NCBI GenBank assembly: GCA_947178445.1 | Contig: CAMWYJ010000009.1 | Coordinates: 26,054-90,053, forward strand | DNA: 64,000 nt | Direction of reading: 5' to 3' | Source: an uncultured Clostridium sp. | GTDB taxonomy: Bacteria > Bacillota > Clostridia > Lachnospirales > Lachnospiraceae | Shown here: positions 46,196 to 54,735 of the stretch, piece after piece | Position numbering within the stretch: the first letter of the stretch is position 1 | Layout: every line of letters starts with the position of its first letter | Notes under the pieces: generated by a model | Told to the model about the DNA's origin: nothing | Seen by the model: the letters and a program-made list of their open reading frames with translations, nothing else | Database searches by the model: none | Program-made: the position numbers and the translations under genes

Positions 46196-46885
46196 TTACA
46201 TATCATCCACTTTATCCCAAAAACCTTCAAAATCCTTTTGCTCTATTTTTTCAACTTTTACCTTATTCTGTATATCTAAAACCATTTTCATCATTTCCTC
46301 CCTTGAATGTGGGCTATCTTCCAGCACTTTATCAATGTTTATTCCTTGATGTTTCATTTTTATCAATCCATCTATAATATGGGATGTATGTTCTACAAAC
46401 ACTTCTTCCAAAATTGCATTTTTGGTCTTAGCGTCTGCTCCATCATACTCATCATAATATGCACTGATATACTCTGCAAACTTCTTTATCTTTTCTGGTG
46501 ATTCCAAAAAACTGGTTAATACATCATCCTCATGATTCTTTTTACTTTGTCGAAGGTATGAACCAATTTTACTGAATACTTTTTTAACAACATCGGTTGA
46601 CAAGTTTCCTATTATTCCACTTGCAATGGCTAATGCAACAAAATTTAAGATTTCCCCACACTGCTCTGTATAATAGCGTCTACCATCATCTTCATGCTCA
46701 TATTCTATACGACATGTCCAGCCCCGAAAAACAGCCTGCCTAATATTCTTCATTACTTTTTCATACTCTGATAAATGTATAGTTTTACCACAAACAGGGC
46801 AAGTCAATATTTCTTTATCCTCTTCCTCATATACAGATGCACAATTAAAACATATTTTTCTATAATCATTTTCTTTGCGTTCCAT
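46196..46885 (-). CDS. Zinc-ribbon membrane-associated protein, unknown
   Basis: A 229-aa protein. An N-terminal zinc ribbon (CFNCASVYEEEDKEILTCPVC) is followed by a helical region, a hydrophobic segment (LNFVALAIASGIIGNL, about 82-97) and a long charged helical C-terminus. AGGAGG precedes the ATG. The zinc-ribbon-plus-helix layout is seen in toxin, stress and phage-defence accessory proteins, but I do not assign a family. It is the first gene of the three-gene cargo cluster. Confidence 0.62.
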   Translation of the reverse strand: MERKENDYRKICFNCASVYEEEDKEILTCPVCGKTIHLSEYEKVMKNIRQAVFRGWTCRIEYEHEDDGRRYYTEQCGEILNFVALAIASGIIGNLSTDVVKKVFSKIGSYLRQSKKNHEDDVLTSFLESPEKIKKFAEYISAYYDEYDGADAKTKNAILEEVFVEHTSHIIDGLIKMKHQGINIDKVLEDSPHSREEMMKMVLDIQNKVKVEKIEQKDFEGFWDKVDDM

Positions 46886-46935
46886 TTTTTCCTCCTCAAT
46901 ACATTTTACATTAAATTAAAACATATTATTTTTGC

Positions 46936-46974
46936 AAATAAGAGCCATAGGCACTATGCCTATAACTCTTATTT
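46936..46974 (-). terminator. Terminator behind the recombinase operon
   Basis: AAATAAGAG-(2)-ATAGGC, ACTAT loop, GCCTAT-(2)-CTCTTATTTT. The long, nearly perfect hairpin lies 35 bases past the stop of the last recombinase gene. It can act on both strands. Confidence 0.7.
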
Positions 46975-47007
46975 TACCAGTAAATCCCACAAAATGAAAT
47001 GACTTTT

Positions 47008-48585
47008 TTACTGCCCCTTTATCCTTGCAAATGGATCATCTACTTTCCATACAATCTCAATGCTGTCCTCCCCATACACCAGTACCTTATCTATCAACAC
47101 TTTTAATCTGTCCTTGTCAAAGGTATCCAGTGTTGAAAACTCCATCAATGTTTCATCCGGTATTTCCTTTTCATTTGACACCGGTTGAAACATGCTGTCA
47201 AGTTCTGTCAGTGCCTCACTTCTGGTACGCTCCAGTTCCGCTGCCCTTATCCTTCCCTTTTCAATTCTTGCAATATAATCCTCTCTAGTAATGGTCCCTG
47301 CCTTATACTGCTCATACAAATACACTTTTGTATCCTTCCACCTTGCCAATTCCTTTGCACAGTCAGCAGCCGTTGTTTCAAGAAGTGCTTTCCTGTCATT
47401 CCTATGGGCTTTTCTGCGAATATTTCTTGTTTCCATCATCATATCTGCCATTGCCTTTACCTGACAAAGCACCGCATCCTCAAGCTCTTTCTGGCTGGCT
47501 TTAACCCTCTGGCAGTCATTTATTATCTGCTGTGTAGCACTTCTACAGTTATACTTCTTATTTTTTCTGTTTTTAAGTACCAGTCCTTTCCCACAGTACC
47601 CACAGATAAAAAAGAGAGTTTTCCTGCCCGTTGCCCTGCCACTCATATCACGCCCAACAATGTTATCATTCGCCTTATCAAAAAGTTCCTGTGACACAAG
47701 AGCCTCATGCTGATTCTTTACAACAATCCATTTCTCCCGTGGCTGCTCCACCCGTTTCTTGGCGGTATCCATCCCACATTTTGCCCTGTTCCATAACATT
47801 GTTCCTAAATATGTTTCATCTGTAATGATGTCTTTTATCATAGTATTGTCCCATGTTTTTATCCTAACGTGGGGCTGCTTATCTGGAAAGTTATCGCCTT
47901 TTAACTTGTGGTACATATACCTTGTCGGTATTTCTTCCTCATTAAGCTGCCTTGCAATCTCTGCATGGCTTATCCCATCAGCCGCCATATGGAAAATTTT
48001 ACGGACCACCCATGCCACATTTTCATCTATCAGCAGCTCATGTTTGTCCTCCGGGTTCTTTTTATATCCATAGGGAGCATACTGTCCGATAAACTCCCCT
48101 CTCTTTGCCCTTGTATCTCTGGCAGTGCGGATTTTCTTTGACAAATCAGCACTATACATTCCATAGACAAGGTTCTTCAGTGCAACACCCATGCCGCCGG
48201 TTGCCCCAAGTTTATCATCACTATCGTAACCATCATTTACGGACACAAACCGTATCTGCAGGATAGGAAAAATAAACTCAAGAAACCTCCCCACTTCCAG
48301 ATAATCCCTCCCAAAACGTGAGAAGTCTTTGACAACAATCATGTTAATATCCCCGTTTTTTGCCGCCTCAATCATTGCCTGCACCCCCGGCCTGTTAAAA
48401 TCAGTGCCGGAATATCCATCATCACAAAATTCTGTAATGCTGTATGGCTGCCCCTGCATAATCCCCTGTATATGGCCAGTAAGAAGTACCCTTTGTGCTG
48501 AAATGCTGTTGCTTTCCTCCGTACTTTCTTTTTCTTTATCCTCATTGGAAAGACGGAGATATATGGCAATTATAATCCTGTCCAT
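47008..48585 (-). CDS. Large serine recombinase 1
   Basis: A 525-aa large serine recombinase. The catalytic domain starts IIIAIYLRLSNEDKE, with nucleophile Ser in YLRLS, and continues with DGYSGTDFNRPGVQAMIEAA and VKDFSRFGRDYLEVG. A recombinase domain, a zinc ribbon (FFICGYCGKGLVLK with a downstream Cys pair) and a coiled coil follow. It is third in a row of three recombinase genes, with its start directly adjoining the previous stop. Such trios move islands and conjugative elements of clostridia by site-specific insertion and excision. Confidence 0.92.
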   Translation of the reverse strand: MDRIIIAIYLRLSNEDKEKESTEESNSISAQRVLLTGHIQGIMQGQPYSITEFCDDGYSGTDFNRPGVQAMIEAAKNGDINMIVVKDFSRFGRDYLEVGRFLEFIFPILQIRFVSVNDGYDSDDKLGATGGMGVALKNLVYGMYSADLSKKIRTARDTRAKRGEFIGQYAPYGYKKNPEDKHELLIDENVAWVVRKIFHMAADGISHAEIARQLNEEEIPTRYMYHKLKGDNFPDKQPHVRIKTWDNTMIKDIITDETYLGTMLWNRAKCGMDTAKKRVEQPREKWIVVKNQHEALVSQELFDKANDNIVGRDMSGRATGRKTLFFICGYCGKGLVLKNRKNKKYNCRSATQQIINDCQRVKASQKELEDAVLCQVKAMADMMMETRNIRRKAHRNDRKALLETTAADCAKELARWKDTKVYLYEQYKAGTITREDYIARIEKGRIRAAELERTRSEALTELDSMFQPVSNEKEIPDETLMEFSTLDTFDKDRLKVLIDKVLVYGEDSIEIVWKVDDPFARIKGQ

Positions 48586-50268
48586 TTACACCGCCCTCCT
48601 CTCCTCACACAGATTTAACAAATCCCTCAGCACATCATCATATTTCAGATGCACTTCAAGCCTTGCATTTTCGTGTACCACAACCTGCTCCACAAATGCC
48701 TCAACCATCTCTTTTGTCAATTTACGTTTGTTAAGGTATTTATCCACCACTGATTTCCAATCTTCATCAATATGGTATTCACGGGAATATTCAGCCTGTG
48801 CCCTCAGCATTTCATCAAGCCTTGTTTTCAGTGCATTGATTTTGCCGGCATACTTCTCACTGATCTGTATATACTGTTCCTCGTCAATGAGTTTATCCCT
48901 GTAATCCTCAAAAATCCCTGCCTTGATTTCAGTTGTTTTTTGAAGCTCCTTCCTTATCCTGTCCGCCTCTTTCCCATAAATATCATATTTCTTCATTCCC
49001 TCTGTCCGGGCATTCATCCGCTTTACTGTTTCTTCCGCATCTATACAGATTTTCATGTGTTCATGGATAGTATCAAATACAGTTTTATTTACATCCTCTA
49101 ACGATACTTTATGGTTCGTGCATTCCCCATTAACTGTATTGAGATAAGTTTTACACCGATAAAATCTTTTATCATGCTGTATCCCCTCTGTACGGAATCC
49201 CATAATTTTTCCACAATCCGCACAGACAATCCGTTTTCCCAACAAATTAAACCGGGCATGGTTAAAACCATTTTTTCCATGTGTCGAATGAAACTGTTTG
49301 ACATTTTCGGTAAGTTTTTCTTGGACTTTATCAAAATCCTCCCTGTGGACCAGCGGTTCATGGGTATTTTCTATAATAATCCATTCTTCCCTCGGCCTAT
49401 TAACATCCTTTCCTCCGATCCTGCCCTTCCTGTTATGGACACTTGCACCGACATAAACATAATTGGTAAGGATAGTCCTTACAGTTACACTGTTCCATTC
49501 CTTATTCATGCCCTCTGGAATTTCATGCCCAAACTGTTGCAGCTTATACGTTTTTGGATTGATTGCTTTCTTAGTGAGCCGTCTTGCGATTTCTTTCATA
49601 GAACAATCCTGCAAAAACAGTCTGTATATCTCCTGCACAATTCCTTTGACCTTTTCATCCGGGTAAAGGTGTCTGTCCACATTGATATACCCATATGGAA
49701 CCGAACCGGAAGAATACTCTCCATTCTTCCAGTATGCCCGGTGGGCTGTTTTCATCTTCTTGCTCAAATCCTTTACATACATCTCATTCACCATGTTTTT
49801 TAGCGGCATGAGCAGTTCCTCGCCTGACTTGTTGGAATCATACACGTCTGTCACTGCGATAAACCTTACATCAAAGAATGGGAACACCCTCTCAATGTAA
49901 TTGCCTGTCTCCACATAATTCCTGCCAAGCCTTGACAAGTCCTTTACAATAATGCAGTTAATCCGCCCGGCCCTCATATCCTGTATCATTTCCTCAAATC
50001 CCGGTCTTTCAAAGTTTGTGCCGGTACATGAAATGTCAAAATATTCTTTTTCTGCCACCATATCATTATTGTCTGCCACAAACCTGCGTAATAGCTCCAT
50101 CTGCGTTTCAATCGTTGCCCTCTCTTTATTGGCCTGCGTTTCTTCCGACAGCCTTGCATATAAACCAGCCTTATAGCAGATATTCTTTGGAACAGAAGGC
50201 GTTGTGACGGTCTGCTGTCCCATGCTGCCTGCATTGACATAATCAACTTTCTTTGATTTCCTTGCCAT
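48586..50268 (-). CDS. Large serine recombinase 2
   Basis: A 560-aa large serine recombinase. Catalytic Ser is in AGLYARLSEETQA; other motifs are DISCTGTNFERPGFEEMIQD, VKDLSRLGRNYVETG and the zinc ribbon RIVCADCGKIMGFR. A coiled coil and a C-terminal tail typical of the family follow. ATG 50268 has GGAGG nine bases upstream, inside the end of recombinase 3, so translation is coupled (overlap of the stop region). It may act with its neighbours as subunits with different DNA specificity. Confidence 0.92.
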   Translation of the reverse strand: MARKSKKVDYVNAGSMGQQTVTTPSVPKNICYKAGLYARLSEETQANKERATIETQMELLRRFVADNNDMVAEKEYFDISCTGTNFERPGFEEMIQDMRAGRINCIIVKDLSRLGRNYVETGNYIERVFPFFDVRFIAVTDVYDSNKSGEELLMPLKNMVNEMYVKDLSKKMKTAHRAYWKNGEYSSGSVPYGYINVDRHLYPDEKVKGIVQEIYRLFLQDCSMKEIARRLTKKAINPKTYKLQQFGHEIPEGMNKEWNSVTVRTILTNYVYVGASVHNRKGRIGGKDVNRPREEWIIIENTHEPLVHREDFDKVQEKLTENVKQFHSTHGKNGFNHARFNLLGKRIVCADCGKIMGFRTEGIQHDKRFYRCKTYLNTVNGECTNHKVSLEDVNKTVFDTIHEHMKICIDAEETVKRMNARTEGMKKYDIYGKEADRIRKELQKTTEIKAGIFEDYRDKLIDEEQYIQISEKYAGKINALKTRLDEMLRAQAEYSREYHIDEDWKSVVDKYLNKRKLTKEMVEAFVEQVVVHENARLEVHLKYDDVLRDLLNLCEERRAV

Positions 50269-50269
50269 A

Positions 50270-51955
50270 TCACACAGCCTCCTTCCACTCAAGATGTATC
50301 CTGCCATGCCCGTCATACGATGCTATACACCCCGCATGGTGCAGGCTGTTCAGTATTTCCTGATAGCAGTCTGAAAAACTGAACACCACTTCTATCTCTT
50401 TTTTGTCCTTTACCCGTACACAGTCTATCAGCTCAACCACAACATTCCTTGTCAGGCTGCCGATATTCTGATGTTCCGCAAAGTAATCAAGCCACTGGTA
50501 CTTTCCGGTATTGGAAGTCAGTATATCCTTTATCTCCTGTTTCATCTTCCTCACGGCATCCTCCGCCAGTGCCCGTTTCTCCGTGTATGCCTCATGCAGC
50601 TCCATATAGTCCTCTTTGGACACAATGCCGTCTTTCATATCCTCATAGAGCATATTGCGGAGCTCCCTGCAGCGTTTTATTTCTTCCTCTTTCCCCTCAA
50701 TGCGTTTTTCCAGTTCCTTTATATCCAGTTCCTGAAAGGGAATGGAAGTAATTTTCCCCATAATCCTCTGCAAATCAAGAACATTGCCGATCTGCACCTT
50801 TAACAGTTCCAAAACTGCACCCTCCAGTTTATCCGCTGCTATCCTGTGGCTGCTGCACTCCTTTGTTTCCTTGTTCCGGGAACACACATAATAAAGATAT
50901 TTCTTTCCCCCGGCACTCACATTTTTCCTGACCATTGCCGCACCACAATCCGCACATACAATCAAGCCGGACAGCGGGTATACCTCTTTCTGGTTAGGGG
51001 AAATTCTTGTATCCAGCCCAAGCAGCCGCTGTACAATGGCAAAATCCCTGTCCGATATGACCGGCTCATGGTTCTTCTCTATCCTGATCCAGTCACTTTC
51101 CGGCCTCTGGACTGTCTTTTTGACCTTATGGTTAGGCGTTGTCTGCTTTCCCTGAACAAGATTTCCGATATACACCTCATTTTCAAGTATTCTCCTGACA
51201 GTTACGGAACCCCAGACAGCCCTCTCATTCGTCTTAAAACTTGTACGGTAATTGCTGCCCGTGGCATTTTTATATTCCATCGGGGATAATATCCCCATAT
51301 CATTCAGCCGGTTTGCTATGGCATCCTGACTGTATCCATGCAGTTTCATTCTGAAAATGTCCTTTACCACACCAGCAGCATAAGTATCTATGAGCAGACT
51401 GTTCCGGTTGGTTTCATCTTTCCTGTAACCGTAAGGCGCAAATGCACCGATAAACTCACCATTCTTCCTTTTCACTTCCAGATGGCTCCGTATCTTAATG
51501 GAAATGTCCCTGCAGTATGCGTCATTGATTAAGTTCTTAAAAGGGATAATAATTTCATCTGACTGGTCTTTCCCTTCCAGACTGTCGTAATTGTCATTGA
51601 TTGCGATAAATCGCACACCCAATGCCGGGAACAGACGCTCAATGTAACGGCCAGAATCAATGTACTCACGCCCGAACCTTGATAAGTCCTTGACGATGAC
51701 ACAATCCACGATACCCTTTTTGATGTCCTCCAGCATCATCTGAAATGCCGGCCGATCAAAATTGGAACCGCTGTAACCGTCGTCCACACGCTCTGAAACA
51801 ACGACAATATCCTCTTTGTCCTTCAGGAAATCCCTAATGAGATTTTTCTGGTTAGAAATGCTGTTGCTCTCTGCCTTTGCCGCATTCGCAACGTCGCCAT
51901 CCTCTTTCGATAACCTTACATAGATGGCGGCATGATAGATTTTTTTGTTAATCAT
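50270..51955 (-). CDS. Large serine recombinase 3
   Basis: A 561-aa large serine recombinase, first of the three in transcription order. Motifs: AAIYVRLSKEDGD with the catalytic Ser, DDGYSGSNFDRPAFQMMLED, VKDLSRFGREYIDSG and the zinc ribbon LIVCADCGAAMVRK. Its distance to recombinases 1 and 2 suggests ancient paralogues, not recent copies. GGAG precedes ATG 51955. The operon probably starts in the spacer before 52.1 kb. Confidence 0.92.
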   Translation of the reverse strand: MINKKIYHAAIYVRLSKEDGDVANAAKAESNSISNQKNLIRDFLKDKEDIVVVSERVDDGYSGSNFDRPAFQMMLEDIKKGIVDCVIVKDLSRFGREYIDSGRYIERLFPALGVRFIAINDNYDSLEGKDQSDEIIIPFKNLINDAYCRDISIKIRSHLEVKRKNGEFIGAFAPYGYRKDETNRNSLLIDTYAAGVVKDIFRMKLHGYSQDAIANRLNDMGILSPMEYKNATGSNYRTSFKTNERAVWGSVTVRRILENEVYIGNLVQGKQTTPNHKVKKTVQRPESDWIRIEKNHEPVISDRDFAIVQRLLGLDTRISPNQKEVYPLSGLIVCADCGAAMVRKNVSAGGKKYLYYVCSRNKETKECSSHRIAADKLEGAVLELLKVQIGNVLDLQRIMGKITSIPFQELDIKELEKRIEGKEEEIKRCRELRNMLYEDMKDGIVSKEDYMELHEAYTEKRALAEDAVRKMKQEIKDILTSNTGKYQWLDYFAEHQNIGSLTRNVVVELIDCVRVKDKKEIEVVFSFSDCYQEILNSLHHAGCIASYDGHGRIHLEWKEAV

Positions 51956-52098
51956 ATAAAACCACTCCTTCTATTGAATTATCAGAAGATAACGAAGTAA
52001 AATCTTCTATGTAATAGAAAGAGCCGCATTAGATTTAGTCCTGTAACTATTGTAACACGTCTCTTTCCGTTTGTCCGCTGCTTTTTTCTGTTTTCTTC

Positions 52099-52347
52099 CT
52101 ATACGGATAAAAGCATACTTTCAAATGCCTCCTCCATAGAAACGCCGCCCTCTGCGAACCTGACTTTTACTTTCATATTGCCTACCCGAACCAGATAAGG
52201 ATTACCTACCTTTTTAAGATATTGCTGTCTGCGTTTTTCCAAAGGCTGGCCTTTGTCTATCCTGAGTCCGGATATGTCTGTAAGGCTGCCAAGTTCCACA
52301 TCCCCAAAATCCACAGCAAGTAACGCCCTGTATTCCTCTGCCGTCAT
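52099..52347 (-). CDS. Small island-encoded protein, unknown
   Basis: An 82-aa acidic protein with ISGLRIDKGQPLEKRRQQYL and a C-terminal helix MEEAFESMLLSV. I do not recognise a named family with certainty; similar short proteins are frequent beside recombinase genes in clostridial islands. AGGAG precedes ATG 52347. It ends about 145 bases before recombinase 3 and follows the MazF-like gene by 38 bases. Confidence 0.65.
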   Translation of the reverse strand: MTAEEYRALLAVDFGDVELGSLTDISGLRIDKGQPLEKRRQQYLKKVGNPYLVRVGNMKVKVRFAEGGVSMEEAFESMLLSV

Positions 52348-52384
52348 TCCCTGCTCCTTTCACGCTGCCGCCTGCTGCCTGTCC

Positions 52385-52738
52385 TCATGCCACTAACCCG
52401 CACTGCACCTTAACGGCATGGCCGATCTCCGCCAGCTTTCTTTCACTTACCCTGCCTGCCACCTCCAGAATATCCGAATAGGCAACGGAAGTAATCTGCT
52501 CACAGAGGGCAAGGCTGTGTCGGTCCAGTCCGGTATTCCTGTACCCATTCAAGAAAACATGGGTTGGCAGATACTGTTTTTTCCGTATCTTTGAGGTAAG
52601 CGGCACAACCGTGATAACCGGGCTGTGCTTATTTGCCATGTTGTTGCTCATCACAACACAAGGCCGGATTCCCGACTGGACCGATGTTTCATGCTGTCCC
52701 AAATCCGCAATGATAATATCGCCTCTCTTAATCTTCAC
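52385..52738 (-). CDS. MazF/PemK-family endoribonuclease toxin
   Basis: A 117-aa MazF/PemK-like protein. Signature segments: KRGDIIIADLGQHETSVQSG, IRPCVVMSNNMANKHSPVIT, VVPLTSKIRK and a downstream LDRHSLALCEQITSV. Family members cut mRNA at short sequences and are held inactive by an antitoxin. GTG 52738 follows GGAGGG and overlaps the end of the 60-aa gene before it by 11 bases, so translation is coupled. No MazE-like DNA-binding antitoxin is visible; the upstream small protein is the best candidate. Confidence 0.85.
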   Translation of the reverse strand: MKIKRGDIIIADLGQHETSVQSGIRPCVVMSNNMANKHSPVITVVPLTSKIRKKQYLPTHVFLNGYRNTGLDRHSLALCEQITSVAYSDILEVAGRVSERKLAEIGHAVKVQCGLVA

Positions 52739-52910
52739 TATCCATCCCTCCATTTTCAAAAGGGGAAACCACCGGCTCCCCCTGCAATACTTCCTCTATA
52801 TATTCCCATGCCTCCTGCTCAGTAGGGCAGGCCACCACTTTGTTTCCCGCACTGTCCACTACCATATGCCCCGACGGATAAGGAATAATCTGGTATTTCT
52901 TATTCCCCAT
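52728..52910 (-). CDS. Small acidic protein coupled to the MazF-like toxin
   Basis: A 60-aa protein: MGNKKYQIIPYPSGHMVVDS, then a Glu/Trp-rich helix TEQEAWEYIEEVLQGE and an acidic tail. Its ATG (52910) overlaps the stop of the upstream resolvase-like gene and its end overlaps the toxin start. Size, acidity and position resemble antitoxins, but no known antitoxin family is recognised. The longer frame to 53072 is rejected because it would overlap the upstream gene widely. Confidence 0.6.
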   Translation of the reverse strand: MGNKKYQIIPYPSGHMVVDSAGNKVVACPTEQEAWEYIEEVLQGEPVVSPFENGGMDSED

Positions 52911-53268
52911 AGGCACTTCCGACAAACTCGCCCACATCTGCCAGATATACCTGCACTTCCATGTCTGCCATATCACTAAGGAACTGCTCCCAATCGGAAT
53001 CATCCTCTGTGACATCATACTGGTTGCGGAGTACCAGAACTTCATAGTCCCTGTTTGCAATGGCATTGACAACCGATTTCATCCCCGGCCTGTCCATATC
53101 CATGTCCCCGATCTGGTTATGCTCCACCGCTACATCTTCCACGAGAATGTTTCTCTTGGCGCACTGCACTTTTATCTGCATTACCATCTGCTCCACATTC
53201 TCCTGACACTTCATGCTGCTCATAAACAAAACACCCTTAGCAATCGGGTTTTCTTCGTAACTCATCAT
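52900..53268 (-). CDS. Degenerate resolvase-domain protein
   Basis: A 122-aa protein that aligns by eye with the catalytic domain of serine recombinases: an initial strand GVLFMSSMKCQ, then QIGDMDMDRPGMKSVVNAIA in place of DGYSGTDFDRPG, then DYEVLVLRNQYDVTEDDSDW where active enzymes have VKDLSRFGRD. The conserved catalytic Arg residues are missing and the Ser position is uncertain, so catalysis is unlikely. ATG 53268 follows GGAGG at six bases. It heads a coupled three-gene unit with the 60-aa protein and the MazF-like toxin; a DNA-binding or regulatory role is possible. Confidence 0.6.
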   Translation of the reverse strand: MMSYEENPIAKGVLFMSSMKCQENVEQMVMQIKVQCAKRNILVEDVAVEHNQIGDMDMDRPGMKSVVNAIANRDYEVLVLRNQYDVTEDDSDWEQFLSDMADMEVQVYLADVGEFVGSAYGE

Positions 53269-53307
53269 AAATGACCTCCAATCAAAAATATCTCTTTCTT
53301 GTTCCAA

Positions 53308-53966
53308 AGGGAAAAACTCTGCCGGCTATGTTATCCTCCCATATAAATGCTCCCGTCCCCACAAAGCCCTGAATATTTTGTTTTGCTGATACTTCTTTGA
53401 GGCGAAAGCATTTATATCAGAGGACAACCGGCTGCATACGCAGCCAATCATCCCTCCAGGTTTGATATAGTTTCACTTAGCATGGTGCTTTCATGCGTTA
53501 GTGAAACTTCAAACCCTATCCCCCAGCCGGGTTACACACACGGAACCGCGCCCGCCCCCACTGCACTTCCACCAGCCCATCCAGTTTCATGTGCAAGTCG
53601 CCACTCCCACGAAAGGATCATCTTCTGCAATCGTGGTGTCCGTATAATTCATTACCTCCAGACGCTGCTCTGGTAGGCCTAAACCTCTGCTCCAATCCTT
53701 CACGGGCAACATAGCGATTTAAGAACCGCTTAACAATTCGCAGAATCGCCTAAGAAGAAACTTCGTTCCTTCCAAAACAATCCACAGAACACTATGCAGG
53801 ATTATCATGGCACGAAATGGGTTCCGGCCACTCTGCCATAAGGCAAAGCGAAAATATATCGGAATGTGTGTTTGTCCTATTCAATTTGTAAAACCATTGT
53901 ATAATCTTTTTTTCAAAATTTGGAGTACACAGTTCGGGTACTTTTGTATCCGTCCCACGGGTACCT
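53308..53966. other. Non-coding spacer with inverted repeats
   Basis: About 660 bases with no convincing gene; frames here lack ribosome binding sites. Features: a long imperfect palindrome at 53461-53513 (AGTTTCACTTAGCATG against CATGCGTTAGTGAAACT), distant inverted copies of ATATAAATGC (about 53341 and 53408) and an unusually GC-rich stretch near 53535-53580. It may hold the promoter/operator region, a regulatory RNA or a transfer origin of the island. Confidence 0.5.
53461..53513. promoter_or_regulatory. Long palindrome in the island spacer
   Basis: TTTGATATAGTTTCACT...AGTGAAACTTCAAA with an inner CATG/CATG stem. It fits an operator bound by the nearby XRE protein, a hairpin RNA, or a recombination site. 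Confidence 0.5.
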
Positions 53967-54284
53967 CTACTGAAATTTTTTCAAATTCTCAACAAGATTT
54001 GCCATATTTGAGCGTACAATACACTTCTGTTTCTCTGTCAATCCGTTCAGTAAACTGCTTATGTAATCCTGCTTTTCTCCATAGACAAGATAATCAAGGG
54101 AAACGTGGTAAAATTCCGCAACCAGAATCAGACTGTCCACACTCCCGCCATTCAATCCCTGCTCTAATTTCCGGTAGCCACCTAAAGAAAATCCCATTTC
54201 TTCGGCTGCCTCATTTTGGGTTAAACGCCTGCTTTCCCTGAGTTTCCTTATCCTTTCTGCGCTTTTCTGCACATCATAATACAT
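53967..54284 (-). CDS. XRE-family transcriptional regulator
   Basis: A 105-aa protein with an N-terminal Cro/cI-type helix-turn-helix: RIRKLRESRRLTQNEAAEEM, GFSLGGYRKLEQGLNGGS, then DSLILVAEFYHVSLDYLVYG. A short C-terminal helix follows. GGAGG precedes ATG 54284. Located at the head of the recombinase module, it probably controls island genes. Confidence 0.88.
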   Translation of the reverse strand: MYYDVQKSAERIRKLRESRRLTQNEAAEEMGFSLGGYRKLEQGLNGGSVDSLILVAEFYHVSLDYLVYGEKQDYISSLLNGLTEKQKCIVRSNMANLVENLKKFQ

Positions 54285-54446
54285 ACTTTAACCTCCTGAT
54301 TTCCTTACTTTCCTGTTCTTGTCTGAGTAAAAAATCAGAAGGCCGTTGGAGAACGGCACCGCAAAATCCGGCTGTTTATTATCGTAAATGGAATTTTAGA
54401 GAAGAATATTGGAAAAGATAAAAGAAGTTCCAAAGAATTTGTCGAA

Positions 54447-54483
54447 ATAAAAAATACCATAATCCCCTTGAGGACTATGGTAT
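54447..54483 (-). terminator. Terminator-like hairpin
   Basis: On the minus strand ATACCATAGTCC, loop, GGATTATGGTAT, then TTTTTATTT. It lies about 220 bases below another terminator, implying a separate short transcript between them. Confidence 0.7.
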
Positions 54484-54701
54484 GTAAGATAATCTTATTC
54501 TTTTGTCTGTATCGTTTTTTGCACCGTTTCCAATGCAGCGGTTCCGGCTCCATATCATTCCCTTTCCGGGAAAAGAACCATAAAATACATTATATTTGTA
54601 CTTTCCCCATCATATTTTGTAGATAAGGGAATTATATTAGATAAAAACGAGGAAACGCCGAGGATTTACCGAGATTTTGACGAGGAATATCGCAAGTTTA
54701 G
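54484..54701. other. Gap, possible small RNA or short transcript
   Basis: No convincing gene. A TATAAT-like box on the minus strand (54589-54594) precedes an AAAGGGA site and a short frame beginning at 54553 that would run through the terminator hairpin. Repeated CCTCG(T/G) words occur at 54650-54690. A short RNA ending at 54447 is possible. Confidence 0.3.
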
Positions 54702-54732
54702 ACAAAAAATCAGCCTGGTTTTACCCAGACTG
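54702..54732 (-). terminator. Terminator behind the winged-helix regulator
   Basis: CAGTCTGG, GTAAAA loop, CCAGGCTG then ATTTTTTG on the minus strand, just past the stop codon. Confidence 0.72.
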
Positions 54733-54735
54733 TTA

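Noticed and set aside
53807..54241. Plus-strand frame of 144 codons
   Set aside because: It is antisense to the XRE regulator gene, which has clear domain evidence.
54335..54553. 72-codon minus-strand frame
   Set aside because: It reads straight through a strong terminator hairpin and has no similarity; more likely a non-coding transcript.
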